Assembly: GCA_022266195.1 (NCBI GenBank)
Contig: WHVY01000011.1
Location: 620,001 to 684,000 of the forward strand
Direction: 5' to 3'
DNA: 64,000 nt
Source: Tetranychus cinnabarinus
Lineage: Eukaryota; Arthropoda; Arachnida; Trombidiformes; Tetranychidae
Shown: piece after piece, positions 37,576 to 52,145 of the stretch
How the letters are laid out: the number at the start of each line of letters is the position of its first letter
Position numbering within the stretch: position 1 is the first letter of the stretch
Program-made: the position numbers and the translations under genes
Notes under the pieces: generated by a model
What the model was told of the DNA's origin: nothing
The model's database searches: none
The model's input: only the letters and a program-made list of their open reading frames with translations

Positions 37576-40500
37576 TATATTTGACTAAATTCATTATTCA
37601 TCAATTTTTACGTTCATTAAATGAGCTGACATTTGTAATTGATTAAAACCTTTCACTGTAACTCATTGTTTTGATTTAATCCGCTTCATTAACAGCTCAG
37701 GCATCACGGTAATTAATACTTTCAGCCTTACTGACTTTATCATCGGATAACAAATTGGATGACCAAGATGTTTGTTTAAAGGTAACTCGTGTTTACGACT
37801 TGTTTCAATCTTCTACTGATATCTTCTTGTATCAACTTCAATGATGTTATTAATTTGATTTCAGTCATTCAATTATCATTTTATGATAAATTTAAATTGA
37901 AAAAGCTATCAAAAATCAAGATTCGTCTGCTTGAGTCAAAGTTTCTCACTTTTGGAAAGTTATTCTGATACGACGTATATAAATAATAAAAGATTTGCTT
38001 TCTTAGTTTGGATAAACTGGTTAATTGTCAGCGTGATGATCATGGATTGGCTGATACATTGAAAATCAGCCAACTTTCAACGTGATCACTGATTAATGAA
38101 TCCAGGCAAAGCTGAAAAGACCGAGAATTAAAATAAATTATTTCGGGTATAAAAATGCCTAAATAAAGAGCTTATATGCTAATAGTGAGGCATTGAAAAA
38201 GGGAAGGAAAATGCATGTTCCTATTAAATAATAGTTAATTGTGATTTTTGAAATATCTTCACATGAAAGAGATGATGATCAGGTAATAAACAAAATATTA
38301 CATTGAATAAAAGGAAGAAAAGAAAGCTAAAGAAACGAAATTAGAGGCCAACAAACCTTAATTAGCTAATTAAATTATATATGAATAGAGCTACAGAAAC
38401 TTGTTGCTATATTTGTATAAATATTTGTATAATAAAATTTAAGGAACGATTTAATACTTGAAAGAATCAAAAATGCATTCCTTAATTTCTTGCCACTAAC
38501 AATGATTAATACGATAAATAATGAAAAAATCATTACTTCAATTGATTCTCATCAATATATCAAAGTGTCTATTATATTTTTGCAGTGATAATATCAGCAA
38601 TTATATGAAACAAGCTCAAAATTGAATCATGCAATTGAGCTTTGAAATGATTCAAAGAATTTGTGATTTTTGGAAACAAATTTCTTAAAATTAAATGAAT
38701 AATCGTCTGATTTGATTTAAAGTGTGAATATTTAATGAACATTTTGACTCTCATGAACATTTAGCTTTTGATTTTGCTACTTCTAATCATTCAACAAGAT
38801 TTATTAAATGAATGAAATGTTATTGGAATGATTAAGGAAACTAATCAACAACATTAAATGTTATTAATATGAATGAGCATAAATGTTTTCAATTAAAAGC
38901 AATAGCAAATGACTTTTAATTGAAATAAATAAATAAGATTAGATGGAAGCCAAGAATCCTTTTTGTCCGTTCAAGTTTCTCTTGATTCCGATCCATTTAC
39001 TACTTTACCATCAATCGTAATGAAAAGGCCTTGCGGGTTTGGCGTATTTTCACAATCAGAAACAGTCATTTAAACTAATTTTAATTACTATTTGCCATCA
39101 AATGTAATCAGCTACAAGCAAACATCATTTGACACAGACGGCATCAAAGCAAAACTGTTACTATTGTATATACAAACACTTAACAACAATCAAGGAAAAA
39201 CAACAAAAAGCTAATAAGATTCAATTGTAAATTACAAATGAAAATATTAATTAGCACCCGAGGGTCAAAGGTAGTGAGAAAGAAAAGGTTGAGACTTTGA
39301 ATGTTAATTCAATTACAAGCATCAAAGTAATCAGCAAAAAAGAGCTATAAATTGTATCCATTATTGGTTTGATTGTTGGTCAAATTGTTGCTGTTTTTGG
39401 AAGCGGAAAATATTTTCAAATGTTTAACATCTATTGTAACAATAGTGATCAATCGTCACAATTTGCTGGTAACAATTTCAATTGCTTTGAGTAGCTTCAA
39501 ATGTTCACCATTAGCAACACTAATATTTGTGAATGATCAAGTCAGGTAAATAAATAACCGTAGGCTATTTAAAATCAATGTTCGTGAGAGACTCATGACT
39601 ACCAACTTGATCATTGTATTAACAGTAACTACAGTTATCTGTTTATAAACATTTTTTCAGGCTTTTTGGTTTCACTTGATTTTGCTTGACATTGTGTTGA
39701 TCAAGTTGAACAAACCGTGATGATAATGATGACCACATCATGATGGTTCCACCAGAATAATTGGTAAGTCGTTACTCTCATACATTGACATGAACAGGTC
39801 AACTTGTCTTCTTTTTGTTGCTAAAAAAATTAAACTTTGATTAACTTTAGTTTATCCAACTAATATCATTATTACTATCATCAACATTATTATTGTATAT
39901 TGAAAGATGGGTTTGCCTTGATTTGGTGAGAAACAAGCTCAAAAGTCAATTTCATGGTCTATTATCAGATTCACATTTTCATCCTTAAACAGTTCAGTCA
40001 ATTATACATTCATATTTTTGGTAGAGGGGGAAATGCCTATCAGACAAAACTTACCTTCTTCTTGAACAGGAACACCAAAGTCACTTTAGTTCAGAGCAAA
40101 ATCTTACAAACGATAATAATGATGAAGATGACGAAGATAATAATCTCTTCCTGATAAATAATAATAATACTCACATAATCTTTTTACACAATTAATAATA
40201 TGTTGATACCATTGTTATGGTGACCAACCTGTATCCGATGAGAAAAAACTGTAACACTAAATTAATATTAAACTGATTTTTTAATTGGATTTACTGTTAC
40301 CTTCCATTGTATCGCTATTAAATTGCACGAATCATGTTGTCCGAATTTGGCTTAAATGATGGTTAAATCATTCAGATAAACTGATTATTCGTTGTTGAAA
40401 CGGTTGTGATGATTATGAATTTATGCAGTCTTCATTGTGTATTGTCATTTATCAGGCTCAACTCAATGTCCAAATTTCTAGCCAATTTAGAGTTGTTTAG

Positions 40501-43500
40501 TCGAAGTAGTTTTGGTAATAAGTACTAACAGGGGTCGGCATTAACTTTTAGTCGAATTTTCTATTGAAGTTTAGTCAGCCCATGAAAGGTACATGAAAAG
40601 TGGGGAATACTAGGGGGCTGTTTTTTAATCAGTGAAAGTGTTTTACAATTATTGATTTATGCTCAGGTTTTTTGATGAAAATAAAAATTGTAAATATTTT
40701 ACGAAAATTTTCGCCATGAACATTAGGCGATTTGATTACAAGAATTGCAATCTAAGTGATTTACACAGGAAATGATAGATTTTGTCATCCTCGAGTTAAT
40801 GAATTCAAACATAAGGCCATTTAGCGTCGATTATAAGGTTATTGATGTAGCGAGATGAAGTGAAATCAACCTCATTGGCAGTTAAATTGGAAACACAGAA
40901 GAAATGATTTGCAGAATATTTCAAAATTTTTCAGCTTTTGGTCATTGCTGGTTTATGAATCTTAGTGAATTCACTGATTTGCTATTTTAATTGTTGATTC
41001 TTCATGATGAGAGTCAATGTTTAATGATTTTTTTTTAGTCTCAATCAATTCAAATCATAATTGAATGATTTATAAGCAAAATATTTGAATAATTTACACT
41101 TTATAACGTTTATTTAAAGTTTAACTGCTTTATTCTGTTACTAGATGGCGATGTCAACTCAAAAGGATAAGAAAAGTTAATTTGAAAAAAGATTGATTTA
41201 AATTGCAATTGAATAGGTAATCAGTGATAATGATGTTCATTTATATTAATTTTGTTGTTAAAGGCTATCTATTGTAGATGATGGTAGCGAAAGAAATCAA
41301 TTGAATAAGTGAAAGCAGTTAAAAGATTATTAAAATCATAAAGCAAGGCTTTCATTTTAATTGTATCAAAGGCATCAAGAAATTAAGATGATGATGTTAG
41401 TGTTGATTATTGAGATGACCTGAAAAAGATTGAAAGAAATGGATTAACAATAAACAAGTAAATTAAATCGCATCACCCGTAAGTTGATAGATTATCTTGA
41501 TTGTGCCTTTGGTCATGTTATTTATGTTTGGATAGAGTAAAATAATAACATTTTGATACTTTAAATAACTGTAATCACTATCAAAACCTTTTTGTTTTAA
41601 CATTTTTTAATTACCTCAACATTTTCGACAGTTGATTGTGATTATTAAGGTGTTATTATCATTTCCAATCATTGATACGAAGGTTAATAGGTTAAATTTT
41701 TACCCAAACTATTAATTAAACCACAAAAGGTTGACAAGTTGCAGATGAAAACAGATTGAATTGATTAATTGGCTGAAACTTCAAGTTTACTTGAAGATGA
41801 ACTTTGAATGAATCAATGATTATTCCAGGGTCGGATATTGATCCAGCGAAGGCAACAATTGAGATGATTTAATAACGACAAATCTAGGTTAGATTGATCA
41901 ACATATAAATGTTAACCTTTATGCTAGGTCAAAGGTTTGAGACTTCATAATGATGTAAGGTCTTGGTATTATTATAATAGGATGGGAAAATGTTAAATAA
42001 TTGAAGCCCGAATCTCGAAAGTGGGTCATTTTGACGATGTACCTTCAAATTCCTTGAGTATTTATTAACCATCATCTTCTTCATAGACATTTGAACGTCA
42101 TTTTTCTTCTTCTTTCTCATCTTTACCTTTTTTCCTAGTCTTATTACATCATATGACTGGGTTGGAAAGGTCACTGGATCATCTTAATAAGAGGCTTGTC
42201 ATAGTTGCTCTTCATAACAATGATGCCCTTAAGGTTACGAGGGTCACCTTATTTGAGGTAACCTTTGAACAGATTTTTGTTTTTAACTTTTAACTGTTAC
42301 TCTAGTTGGCCAACAAAAGGAGGAAACCATGATAATGATAATGATGATGGTCATGATGAAAAATAATAATCAAATTAACATTATTCAATAATTATTGACT
42401 GCTTGAGTCACAAAGTAATTGACCAAAATAAGGTTAGCTAGTTAAAATCCAGGTCAATATTTATGTTCACTTGATGTGTATCATCTACTCTAGAAGGTCT
42501 TTCATTATTTGGCAAACAACTGACCATTTACCTGAAGAAATATCAATCTAAACGTTCACCAGGAAACAAAATAACGATGGAAATTGCTTTATTTATGTAA
42601 GTCTGGATATATCATGAGTTTCATGATCTCTTGAGCTCTTGACTAACCATCTCAGGTTATTTGTAAATCTAACAATTTATATATAAATAGCCATATCTTG
42701 GTTAATATCGGAGGCTTTGGTTCAATCCTAGAGACAGCGATCGAATCGATCACCCCTTTGCCAATTTATCAGATGAATCTTGAAGATCTTTCGTTTTTTG
42801 ATTTATTACTTGATTTAAATACTTGATTTGAACAAAAGATATTAAGATTGGTGAAAAGCTCAATTTAAGAGGTTTGTTGACGGTTCACTGATAGGGTCTG
42901 ATATTAATACTCCATATCGACACCAACTGATGTTCAAATGATGAGAATCCTGAGGGCCTGAAATCCCACTGTAATCCATTTGTCGATGAGAAAAATCAGT
43001 CTTCCCTGTTTTTTGGAGATAAAAATGTGGTAAAAAATTGCATCAAAATATTGCAAAAATGGGAAGTTAAGGTGACAAGCTGTAAAGAGTTGAACAACTG
43101 ACAACATGGCAACAGCATGTGAATATAAATTCATCATCATTATTATTATCATGCAATGAAGAAGAAATGTTAATAAATCAAATGTTTATAAAGATTTGCA
43201 AAACAAACAATAATTTGCCTGTGAATAAAACAAACATCAACCATTATGATAAAGGTGTAACAAGATTTACACTTTTTTCACAGAGTTTGCAATATCTTCT
43301 TTTACCTTTTCTTTTATATTCATCGTCATCATCAACATGATCACCATTATCATCCACCAACGATAATATCATCATCATGAAACTCACATTTACTATTTTC
43401 ACTTCCCTTGAACCTTTATTCAACACTGATGGGAAGTCAAGGGTGAGTATCACTATAAATTGGGTGTAAGACGACAACAACAAGATCTTAACACAAAGTC

Positions 43501-46500
43501 AGGCCAAGGGATTCTCATCATTTGTTGATTATAATGATTATTAAATTATCAAATCTGCTTTGAACTCAGGGAAAAGTAATTACACACAATCATCTCTGTT
43601 ACTTCCGAATTATTAATTAAACCAACAATTCACTTTTCATTCCAAAAATTGTCTCCAGATTCACTTCTTCCTGACTAGCGTCTAGTTTAATGCTTTAGAA
43701 AGTCCGTTCCTCCTTTTATTGACACTTTGACCATTAATTAATGTTAGTGGGGAGTCATAAATGATTAACCAGAACATCACTGATTAACCTTCCAACTGTA
43801 AATTCTTGTAAAAGCTTGGATTCTGAACATTAAGTTTCGCTGTAGAGACTTGTGCACAATTTGATCTGAATTTGAACATCTTTTTGTTGCCAACTCTTCA
43901 ATAGGTTTCTCGTGAATCTTTTGTTTTGTGAATATCAAGCGATTATTTATGATGCTGATTTAGGCCCAGATGAAGTCAATGGTCAAGATTGAGGTTGAGG
44001 CGATCCAGTTGTCTTATTAAAAAGTCATCAAGATAATTTGGTAAAAGTAAGATTATCAATTGAACGCCCAACTGATTATCATTCAGAATATAATTGTGAT
44101 TAAGTTTGCGTGTTGACAGAAACCATCAATGCAAATATTATTTAGTATTGTCTCTGAATTTACAAATGACAATAAATTTGCATTTGCCAGATTTAAGTTA
44201 TTGTCATCATCTCTTTGCTTTGCTCATTTGATTTACAGGTAAACCTGATTACTTGGAACACCTCGCTAATAAAGGTAACCCTCATCGTAATTATGATTAG
44301 CTCTTTACATTGTCATGTTGAACCATTATTAAGCTTTCCTCATTAATTCATCCATTTATTGTTAACCAAAGATGATTATCATGATTATTGCTTGAAATTA
44401 TGTATGATTAAGATGATATTATCTTGATAATGTCCTACAGGCAGTTTCATCCTTTATTGTTGAGCACAATTGTCAATTAGCTTTAATAAAGGCACAAGTT
44501 ACAATAATTGCCAGGTAAGTAAATCTTTAAAAATATCAATCTGAAAGAAATGAAGAAAAAAATGATGAAATTATAATTAATAATCTAAAATATTTAATTG
44601 GATCAAACGATGACATTGGAACCGTAAAGGCTGAATAACAATTGAATTAGCAATAGTTGGATGAAAGGAAGCTTTGCATGATGTTGATGATAGTCAGGTA
44701 ATAATGATACAAATACAGATGATTCAAATGTCTTTTTCCTCTTCTTATTGCTTCCTATTTGATCGACTTTTACCGTTAATTCAACAATAAACAAACAAAC
44801 ATTAATATGAAAATCAACTGTTGAACCTGTTCGACAGCTTTTCATGGCAATCATGTTAATGATGTTAATGAGATAGGATGAGATTTAATTGGTTCAAGAT
44901 GCTCACTTTTTATTGTTGAATCCCAAATGAACAAGAAACAATTATTATCAAAAAAGCGAATCAGTTTAACACAGGGTTGGTTCATTGGATTTAATTGTAA
45001 ATTGAATAAACAGGAGTGTCCATTCATCTGACAAGCTTTACCTGTAAAAAATGAAGGAAACAAATTATGAAAACTGAATTATCTTAACCTGTTGATGTTG
45101 TTACCGTTTCATTTCTCTCTGCTCTTTATATTGTAGTTAGTTGATTGTTATTATTTGCTGTTGTTTTTGTTTGACTTATTGCTACTTTTTTTTGCTCTCA
45201 TTCATCTTCATTTCAAAATAAATCATACAACCGGCCAGAAGCTAGCCAACATTACCTTTTATCCTTCAACATCGCCATCATTTTCCTCTTATATTTTATC
45301 CTTCAGGCTGAGGCTAACGGTAACCATGCATCATAGTATATTATATTGTTTGAGATCATCACCATTACCATTGATGCTCCTGATAACTGGTTCAACGGCT
45401 TCTTCATCAATACTTGACAATACTGATTGTTATTACATTGGAAACACTTTTTACTCTCACAAGTTTTCAATGTTTGATTGTTTGTTTGTGTAGGCTCAAG
45501 ATTAATTGTTGTTGCTTCCTCAAGTATTATCAAAAAGAGTTGAGCTTGTTTACAATTTAACCAATTAAAATGCAAGTTAGGTCAAGTTTGCAAGTTAATG
45601 GTTCATCAATCTAAATCAACGGGTAAAGAAATGTCTGTATGCAAAGAGTCTCTCCACTTATCATCTTTGATATATTTGGTTAAACCTAAAATCGGAGAGA
45701 AAGAAATATTTATAAATTATTAGTTTATTCAGAAAATTGATTTACATTTTTACCTATCAAGTCAATGATAATTACCATATTTGCTCATGTTTGGGTGGTT
45801 CGTGTTGATTAATAATGAAATCAATGACTTTTAATCAACAAGTTAATGGCGCACTTCAAATTGATGGGAATATCAAACTTTTCCGATTTACGTACTAAAC
45901 CAATTTAATATTATGGCATAATCCTTGTCCGTTTTTTTTAATAATGTTGATATTGAGATGAAAGAGGAAATCTTGAAACTCCTGTAATTGACCTGATTCC
46001 AGGGAGAAGACAATTTAAATAAACTTGATACAACGCTTAATCTGGAGAAGGAGAGGAAAAGAGAAAGATTATTATAACAACTAATGGTTCATCATTGAGA
46101 GATGATATTTGATGATCGTTAAAATTGAAGCAAATTGAATGTAAGGTAAAAAATTATAAACATCATCATTATAAAAAACAACAACAATCAAGTGACCAGG
46201 TCAGTTATATGAAGATATTTCAATTGGTTGTTTCAACGGTTTGCCCAGAAAACGCGAGTATTATCAACGAAAAGAATGCAAAGTTTCTTTGATTCACATT
46301 TAATGGAAATAAATCAAAATTAGTCAGAAATTCAACAATTAAGCTATAAAGCAATTTAAATGCAATAATATAGACATAAATGGTATAAAATAAATAAGGT
46401 TAATAGTTAACTGTTAACCCTTCCAATGGTACGTGAAACTTTGGCTCTTTTGTCAAGGTTACCAAGCGATTTTAATGGCGATACTAATGGTGATGATTAT

Positions 46501-49500
46501 TGTGATGATGATTCTGATGATGAAGCTTTTGCAAGAAAGAAATAAAAAAACAGAGAAAAAAATAATAACTAATAAGAACTTAAATAAATACTTAGAACAT
46601 ATTGTGAACGTTTTGAAAGGTAAAAGGTTGTTTCAACGGTACAGGTAAACAATCTGTTTCGTTACCTGTACCGTGTTAAGAAGCAAGCCGGCAAGGAAAA
46701 ACGTATTTTTATCAGTGACAAAGCATATGGAGGGCAGCTGGTGTTGTTTGAAAAGAGGATGACAGGGAAGATGAAGGCAATCTTGAGATGACGTTTCTCC
46801 TCTTACTCATCTTACTCCTCATCTTGAGGTTACTTTTCCTCTTCCACTATCTCTTTGTTTCCTTTGGCAGACTTGAGTTGTTTTCCTCTTCTCTGTGGTT
46901 GAGATGATTCGTACACCGCCACCGCCACTATCAACACCAGCGTCAAGGTTTCTCAGCACATTGACTTACATCTTTGTTTGACCTTTCTTCCGTTTTGACC
47001 TAACCTACCTTGCACTCTCTACCTTTAACCTCTATCTCTTAAACTTCCTGCCTTTCCTTAACCTCTACCCTAAGGGTATTTTATACTCCACCTAATATCT
47101 GTAAAAACTCTTTTCAATTCTTACTACTTCTTAATATTACAATAATAGTAATATTTTTGCTGCATTATTCGTCTTATCTTTTGCTTTACCTGTCTGGCTT
47201 GTTTTTTGCTCCTTCACCTTTCTTTTTTCACCTTTTCGTTTTTGCCTTTTTTTTCTTATTTTTCAAGGTGAGTGTATTTTTAAGTCACAGTTGCACACGC
47301 AAGGTAAATGAAATCGTTATACTCGACATATGGTAACACAATAAGGAAAAAAAGTAAAAACATTGTTTGAATTTTACAACACAACTAACATTGGTTATGT
47401 TGATGTTTTTACTGTCGATGATTCAGATGATGACGATAATCATACTGTCTTACCTCATCTTTTTGACTTGACAATTTACTTGTTTATCATTGATCATCAT
47501 TTTCCACCTTATTTATTATCCATTCCTCTCCATCAGTCTTTATAATATTACACTTGTGTACTCGGTTGATCCATTAATCTCCTGATGATGATTTGCTATT
47601 GCATGTTGTTGTTGATTGTTTGTTATCGATGTGATCATGAGAAATGAAATTTAATTTACATAATTTGGTTGTATCTAAATTATAACACAGAAATTGGAGA
47701 ATGTAAATCTCTTATATTATTATTGCAGCCATTAAAAAGTAATTGTATCTATTGACACCAATTTTTACTTGTGAGATGATTGGGAAAAAAGATTACTGGG
47801 TAACTTTGGATAACTTACCATGATCTTCTCAATCAAGATTGCTTTCAATTTTAGTGTTCATCTTCAAATTTTGATAATGAGCTTGTAAGGTTATTACTTG
47901 ATGTTTCCGTGTTGGTAAATTTAAATATTTCACTCTATTAATAGCTTCCAATGATAATCTCAGCCAATTTAAACAATCTGGTTAATCTACATTGATCTTA
48001 ATGTTTTGATCGATATACCTGAATACGAAACGATATACCTGATATGTCTGTTGTCGAACCTTCGAACCAAAATTACAGACAAAGGGAAAGTATTTTCGGG
48101 TCAAGATTTTTCTAATAACAAAAGATCACTCAGACCTAGGATATTCAAAAAAGTTCGCTCAATTATACACGTTAGTTTAGTCCTTACATCAAAATGAATA
48201 CCGGTTCCAAACTTTTGAGCTGCAGTGTAATCAGAAATGTGAGTGAAATAATTTGAAATTAGTTGAGATTAAAGAAAGAAAACATTTATCACGGAAAAAA
48301 GGTTCAATTTAATTTGGGATTAACTGAAACTGAGAGTTTGTTAATTGTTAGAATTGAAGAGTTTACCATTTAAATATTTAGAGAAGTGAGAAAGAGAGCG
48401 ATAACACGAAAATTTGGTAAACAAAAAGGCCGTTGGTGAACATGATGGCAATTATGAATTCGGCGAAAAATGTTGATGGAAAGGTTGAAGATGGAAATGA
48501 AGGTGGAAGATGAACAGTGAATGAGGATGCAATTATGTTACCAAAAAAATTGCAGTTTATTGACCGATCGTGTTTAACCAAAAGTTTATCAACAATTGCC
48601 ATCGAAGCATGGTTCTTGTAATAAATGTGATTTGATTCAGTAAAATTGCTCCAACTGTTGATAACTTTGCAAACATTTTAGCCTTCATTTGATTGAAACA
48701 AAATTGTGAGAGGGAAAAGCAACAACAATCAGGTGAAAGTAAATTGAGTCAGTTGATAATGTTGGTTTCTTGTTTCGAGTATCAAATTGCCCAATTAGAA
48801 CAATAAAATCCTTTACGAGTAACAAATTGAATTGCTTTGAGTATCATCTGAATTTTGAGTTTTCCCATTTCTCTTCGAGATTGAAACTTTAAACCATGAA
48901 TTAAACTGAAGATGGAAGAAAAAGGAAAAAAACAAAAGCAAAATTTCGTTAGAACAATTTTCCGTAAAAAATTAATTATTTCAGAAGCTTAAAATAAGCA
49001 AATGATAAGGAAATATCATCATCATCAGGAATCATGCTTTAACAAAATCACAAGATGAAAAACAAAGATTAACATGTAAAGGTAATAGTTGAAGAGTTTC
49101 AAAAATGTTTCATTTGTAAGCTAAAAATGATGATACATGATAACTTTATGATCTCATTACTACAATTATAGCTTAAAATCTTGCAACTTGTTAGATTAAA
49201 ACTGGATCAAAGGTTGATGTTACCTGAATTGAAAGCGATGAACAATATACGAAAACGTTTAATGATACTCAGTGCCAGTAAATACACTGTAACTTTCAAT
49301 GGAAGGTTCAACTCTAATTATGGCAAAATGAACAATTAATGGTAATCCTTTTCAAACTATTTTATACTTAAATTAATAAATGATATCTTGAATCAAAAAC
49401 CAGTTCAAAATGATAATTCCTTCGTTTAATGTCATCGCCATTATCATCATCATCAACAGCAGCAACCTGGTCACACCAGCGCTCAAATTCATTATCCTCA

Positions 49501-50735
49501 TCCAGTAACAATATTGCTTTCCTTTACATTGTTATCCAAATTCAACATCAAAACTCTTCCCTGGTTTTGGCATTCCTGTCATTCATCCAATCATCTGTAT
49601 TCCTATCAAGGGTCAACCATCTTGAGTCCATTTAATTAAGTTATAACCAAAACGATGAAAATCTTTAGCTAAAAATAAATAAAAAAATGCAAGGTAGTCA
49701 AGGTTAGAACAATGAAATACATAATGTATAATCAACATAATTATTATCAACAACAATGAAATAGCAACAAGTTTCTGTCCATTGTCATTAAGATGAAAAA
49801 ATGAAGCAAAATCCTTGATTGTTGATGTAAAGTTATGCAGACAGTTGCATTAATTAAACAAAACATTCAACAGGATAAGTGAGTCTCTAAAAAGATGATC
49901 AGATTCGGGCCTGGCTGGTATTATTGAGCATAGGCTTTGTTTTTCAAATTCAAACTTTTACTTTTTCAAACTGTTGACAGTGACAAACAAATTGAAAAGT
50001 TCAATTTGATCTTGAATGAAAATCAACCATTGAAACATCAATTATCCAGTCCAATTGGAAGAGGAAAAGACGGCTATTTTAACTTGTAAGTAATGTAATG
50101 ATAGTTTTTGAGGAATTTTAATTTTGTTGATATTAATGATTTTGCGACTCTTTTTTAGCCTTTTCAGTATATTTATCATTTCATAATGATTATTCATTTA
50201 GAAAATTTGACAACATTCAGACACGTTACAATTTCAGAAGTAATACACTCAACACTAACTACTCAATATATGTATTAATAACCCATTGGCTGTTTTCATG
50301 ATTATATGTGTCTCAATTTATTATTTGATTGTACCTGTCTTCAGGTTAAAAAAGTGTACAGTTAATTAATCTTTGATTTTTTGTTTCTCTTTTTTTGCCA
50401 TGTCTTTCCTTCATTTTAGAGAGCAATTAAATAAACACCTCATTTTGTTCATTATCTGCAATAACATGATTCAATGTGAGTCAGCGTGCCGGAAAAAGAC
50501 AATTGGACCAGTGAGACGTGATCAGGTCCAGCAATGTTTGACTAGGCCAAGTTACATTTTTGGAGATTCTTAATTAGCAGATGGACACAGCAAACACAAA
50601 ATGAAATACCATTATAAAAATAATTGTATTCAAATCCTTTATCTGACCAGATTTCACTCAAAGATCAAAGCATCAGATTACGTTTTGTTGTGGCTCAACA
50701 CAGCTGTTAACACTTGGTTGATGAATTATTTACGT
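37576..50735. other. Gene-free AT-rich stretch
   Basis: About 13 kb with no reading frame I can tie to a protein and no RNA gene recognised. Contains scattered CATCAT/GATGAT microsatellites (for example near 43,320-43,380) and a purine-rich then pyrimidine-rich stretch at about 46,680-47,260. Longer frames here are hydrophobic or low complexity and lack coding character. It could hold introns, enhancers or non-coding transcripts that sequence alone does not reveal. Confidence 0.5.
50728..50735 (+). repeat. Left target-site duplication of hAT MITE
   Basis: ATTTACGT, identical to 51,158-51,165 on the far side of the element. Eight bases is the hAT superfamily length. Confidence 0.85.
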
Positions 50736-51157
50736 TAGTGTTGGCCGATCGAGCAATTTAAGCTTGATCGATTTTTCCGATCTGAAAAGTTCAGTAAATC
50801 GATTTATCAATTAAAATCGATAAAGTCGATTTCTCGATTTAGGATTGTTATTGAACATTGCAGGTAAAAGATTTTCAAATCTGGCGCCAATTTTCTGAAG
50901 CGTCTCAAACCCACTTTGAGTCCTTAAATCTATCATTGACTAACACATTGTTAGTTAAATTTAGCCTTAAATGATCCAAACTGGCGATTCTGAGTGAGTG
51001 ATTTGTCAAATTATTAAAAAAAACAAATTTGGAACAAGTTTTTGCACCGAGAAAATATCCTGAACTAAATCGATCTCTTCATTTTCTTGATCGATCTGAA
51101 ATAGAGTAGCCGATTCTCGATTTAAATCGATTTTCGATTGATCAAAACCCAACACTA
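50736..51157. mobile_element. hAT-type MITE, 422 bp
   Basis: Begins TAGTGTTGG and ends CCAACACTA, a perfect 9-base terminal inverted repeat, with a perfect 8-base target duplication ATTTACGT on both sides. The subterminal 100 bases at each end are packed with CGAT/ATCGAT motifs in both orientations, as expected for hAT transposase binding. No transposase frame fits, so it must have been moved by an enzyme coded elsewhere. The intact target duplication suggests a fairly recent insertion. Confidence 0.88.
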
Positions 51158-51165
51158 ATTTACGT
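51158..51165 (+). repeat. Right target-site duplication of hAT MITE
   Basis: ATTTACGT, matching 50,728-50,735. Confidence 0.85.
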
Positions 51166-51588
51166 CTTCTCATTTAAATACAAATATTGGACATTTAGAT
51201 GTCCAAGGTTAACATTGTAGCTAATTAAGACAAAACAGCTACAAATTACCCTTCTTTTTGGGTAAATTTTATCTGATCTAACCTTTTACCTTTTTGGGTA
51301 TTTTTTGCTTTTACCTGCTCAGTCAAGAAACTAAAAGGGTTACTCCAAGTATGTAATTAATTAATTTACCATTAACGTTTAATTTTTGCTTATTTTAACA
51401 CACTTTTTTACAGACAAGTTGAGGCGATGTAATTTAAAACTGATGATATCTTAATATTTGCTAATAACTATTACCATTCACTTGGCTTAAGTTGAACACT
51501 TGTTGATTTATCAAAAAAAAGTTGAAAAGGGTATGAAAAAGTATTGAATGATGTGCTAATTTGGTTTATGAATTCACTAACAAAACTG

Positions 51589-51621
51589 TTTTATTTTTTA
51601 AAGGATCAACTCAGAATAGTT
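51589..51621 (+). repeat. 33-bp direct repeat, left copy
   Basis: Matches 54,224-54,256 with a single mismatch (AAAGGATCAACTCAG versus AAAGGATAAACTCAG) in the same orientation, 2.6 kb apart. A weaker match (CTCAAGAG) continues after a small gap. The Piwi relic lies between the copies. Confidence 0.75.
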
Positions 51622-51950
51622 GAGCTTAAATGATGCTCAAGAGTGAAATTCACCAAATTATCCTAAAAGTCATTCCATTTCATACCTTTGGTTCTTATAA
51701 TATTAGTAATCTAGCATTCAACTATAATATAATTGATTTTGAAATTTTAACTTGAAAAGTATATGCGATCGAATTGCAATCAATTGAAAAATTAGCGATA
51801 CATGAGTCAACACCGATTGAGTACGATTAGAACAGATTTGACATTTGATTTGCTCCCGAGACAACTTCTAAGTCCAGTTTCAAGGGCTATAATTGTTTTA
51901 GATTTTACAATCAAGTATTGAAACAAAATTATTCATCGTATCAAACTAGT

Positions 51951-52145
51951 ATGGAGGAAGCCAGCGATTCTCTTAGAGTAAACACTGATGTCAAGAGAAA
52001 ATTAGAAAATTAAAATAATCATTCAGTGGAAGAAAAAAAGACCAAAACTGAAATTTCCTCAACTCCTGATACCGTGAAAATTAAATCCAAAAAATTTGTA
52101 GAAATACTCAAGTTAAAACTATTGAAGACGATTTGTTTGACTTAA
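51951..52145 (+). pseudogene. Unrecognised coding-like relic (Lys/Glu/Ser-rich)
   Basis: From an ATG, 20 codons read MEEASDSLRVNTDVKRKLEN to a TAA. The same frame continues for 44 codons rich in Lys, Glu and Ser (EEKKTKTEISSTPDTVKIKS) to the next TAA. The composition is unlike the surrounding AT-rich background and suggests a decayed disordered protein segment. I do not recognise a family. Chance is possible at this length. Confidence 0.3.

Noticed and set aside
40530..40560. CAGGGGTCGGCA resembling a hAT terminus
   Set aside because: No matching inverted end or target duplication was found in the surrounding sequence.
42700..42765. GGTTCAATCC B-box-like string suggesting a tRNA
   Set aside because: No matching A box, anticodon stem or acceptor stem could be folded around it.
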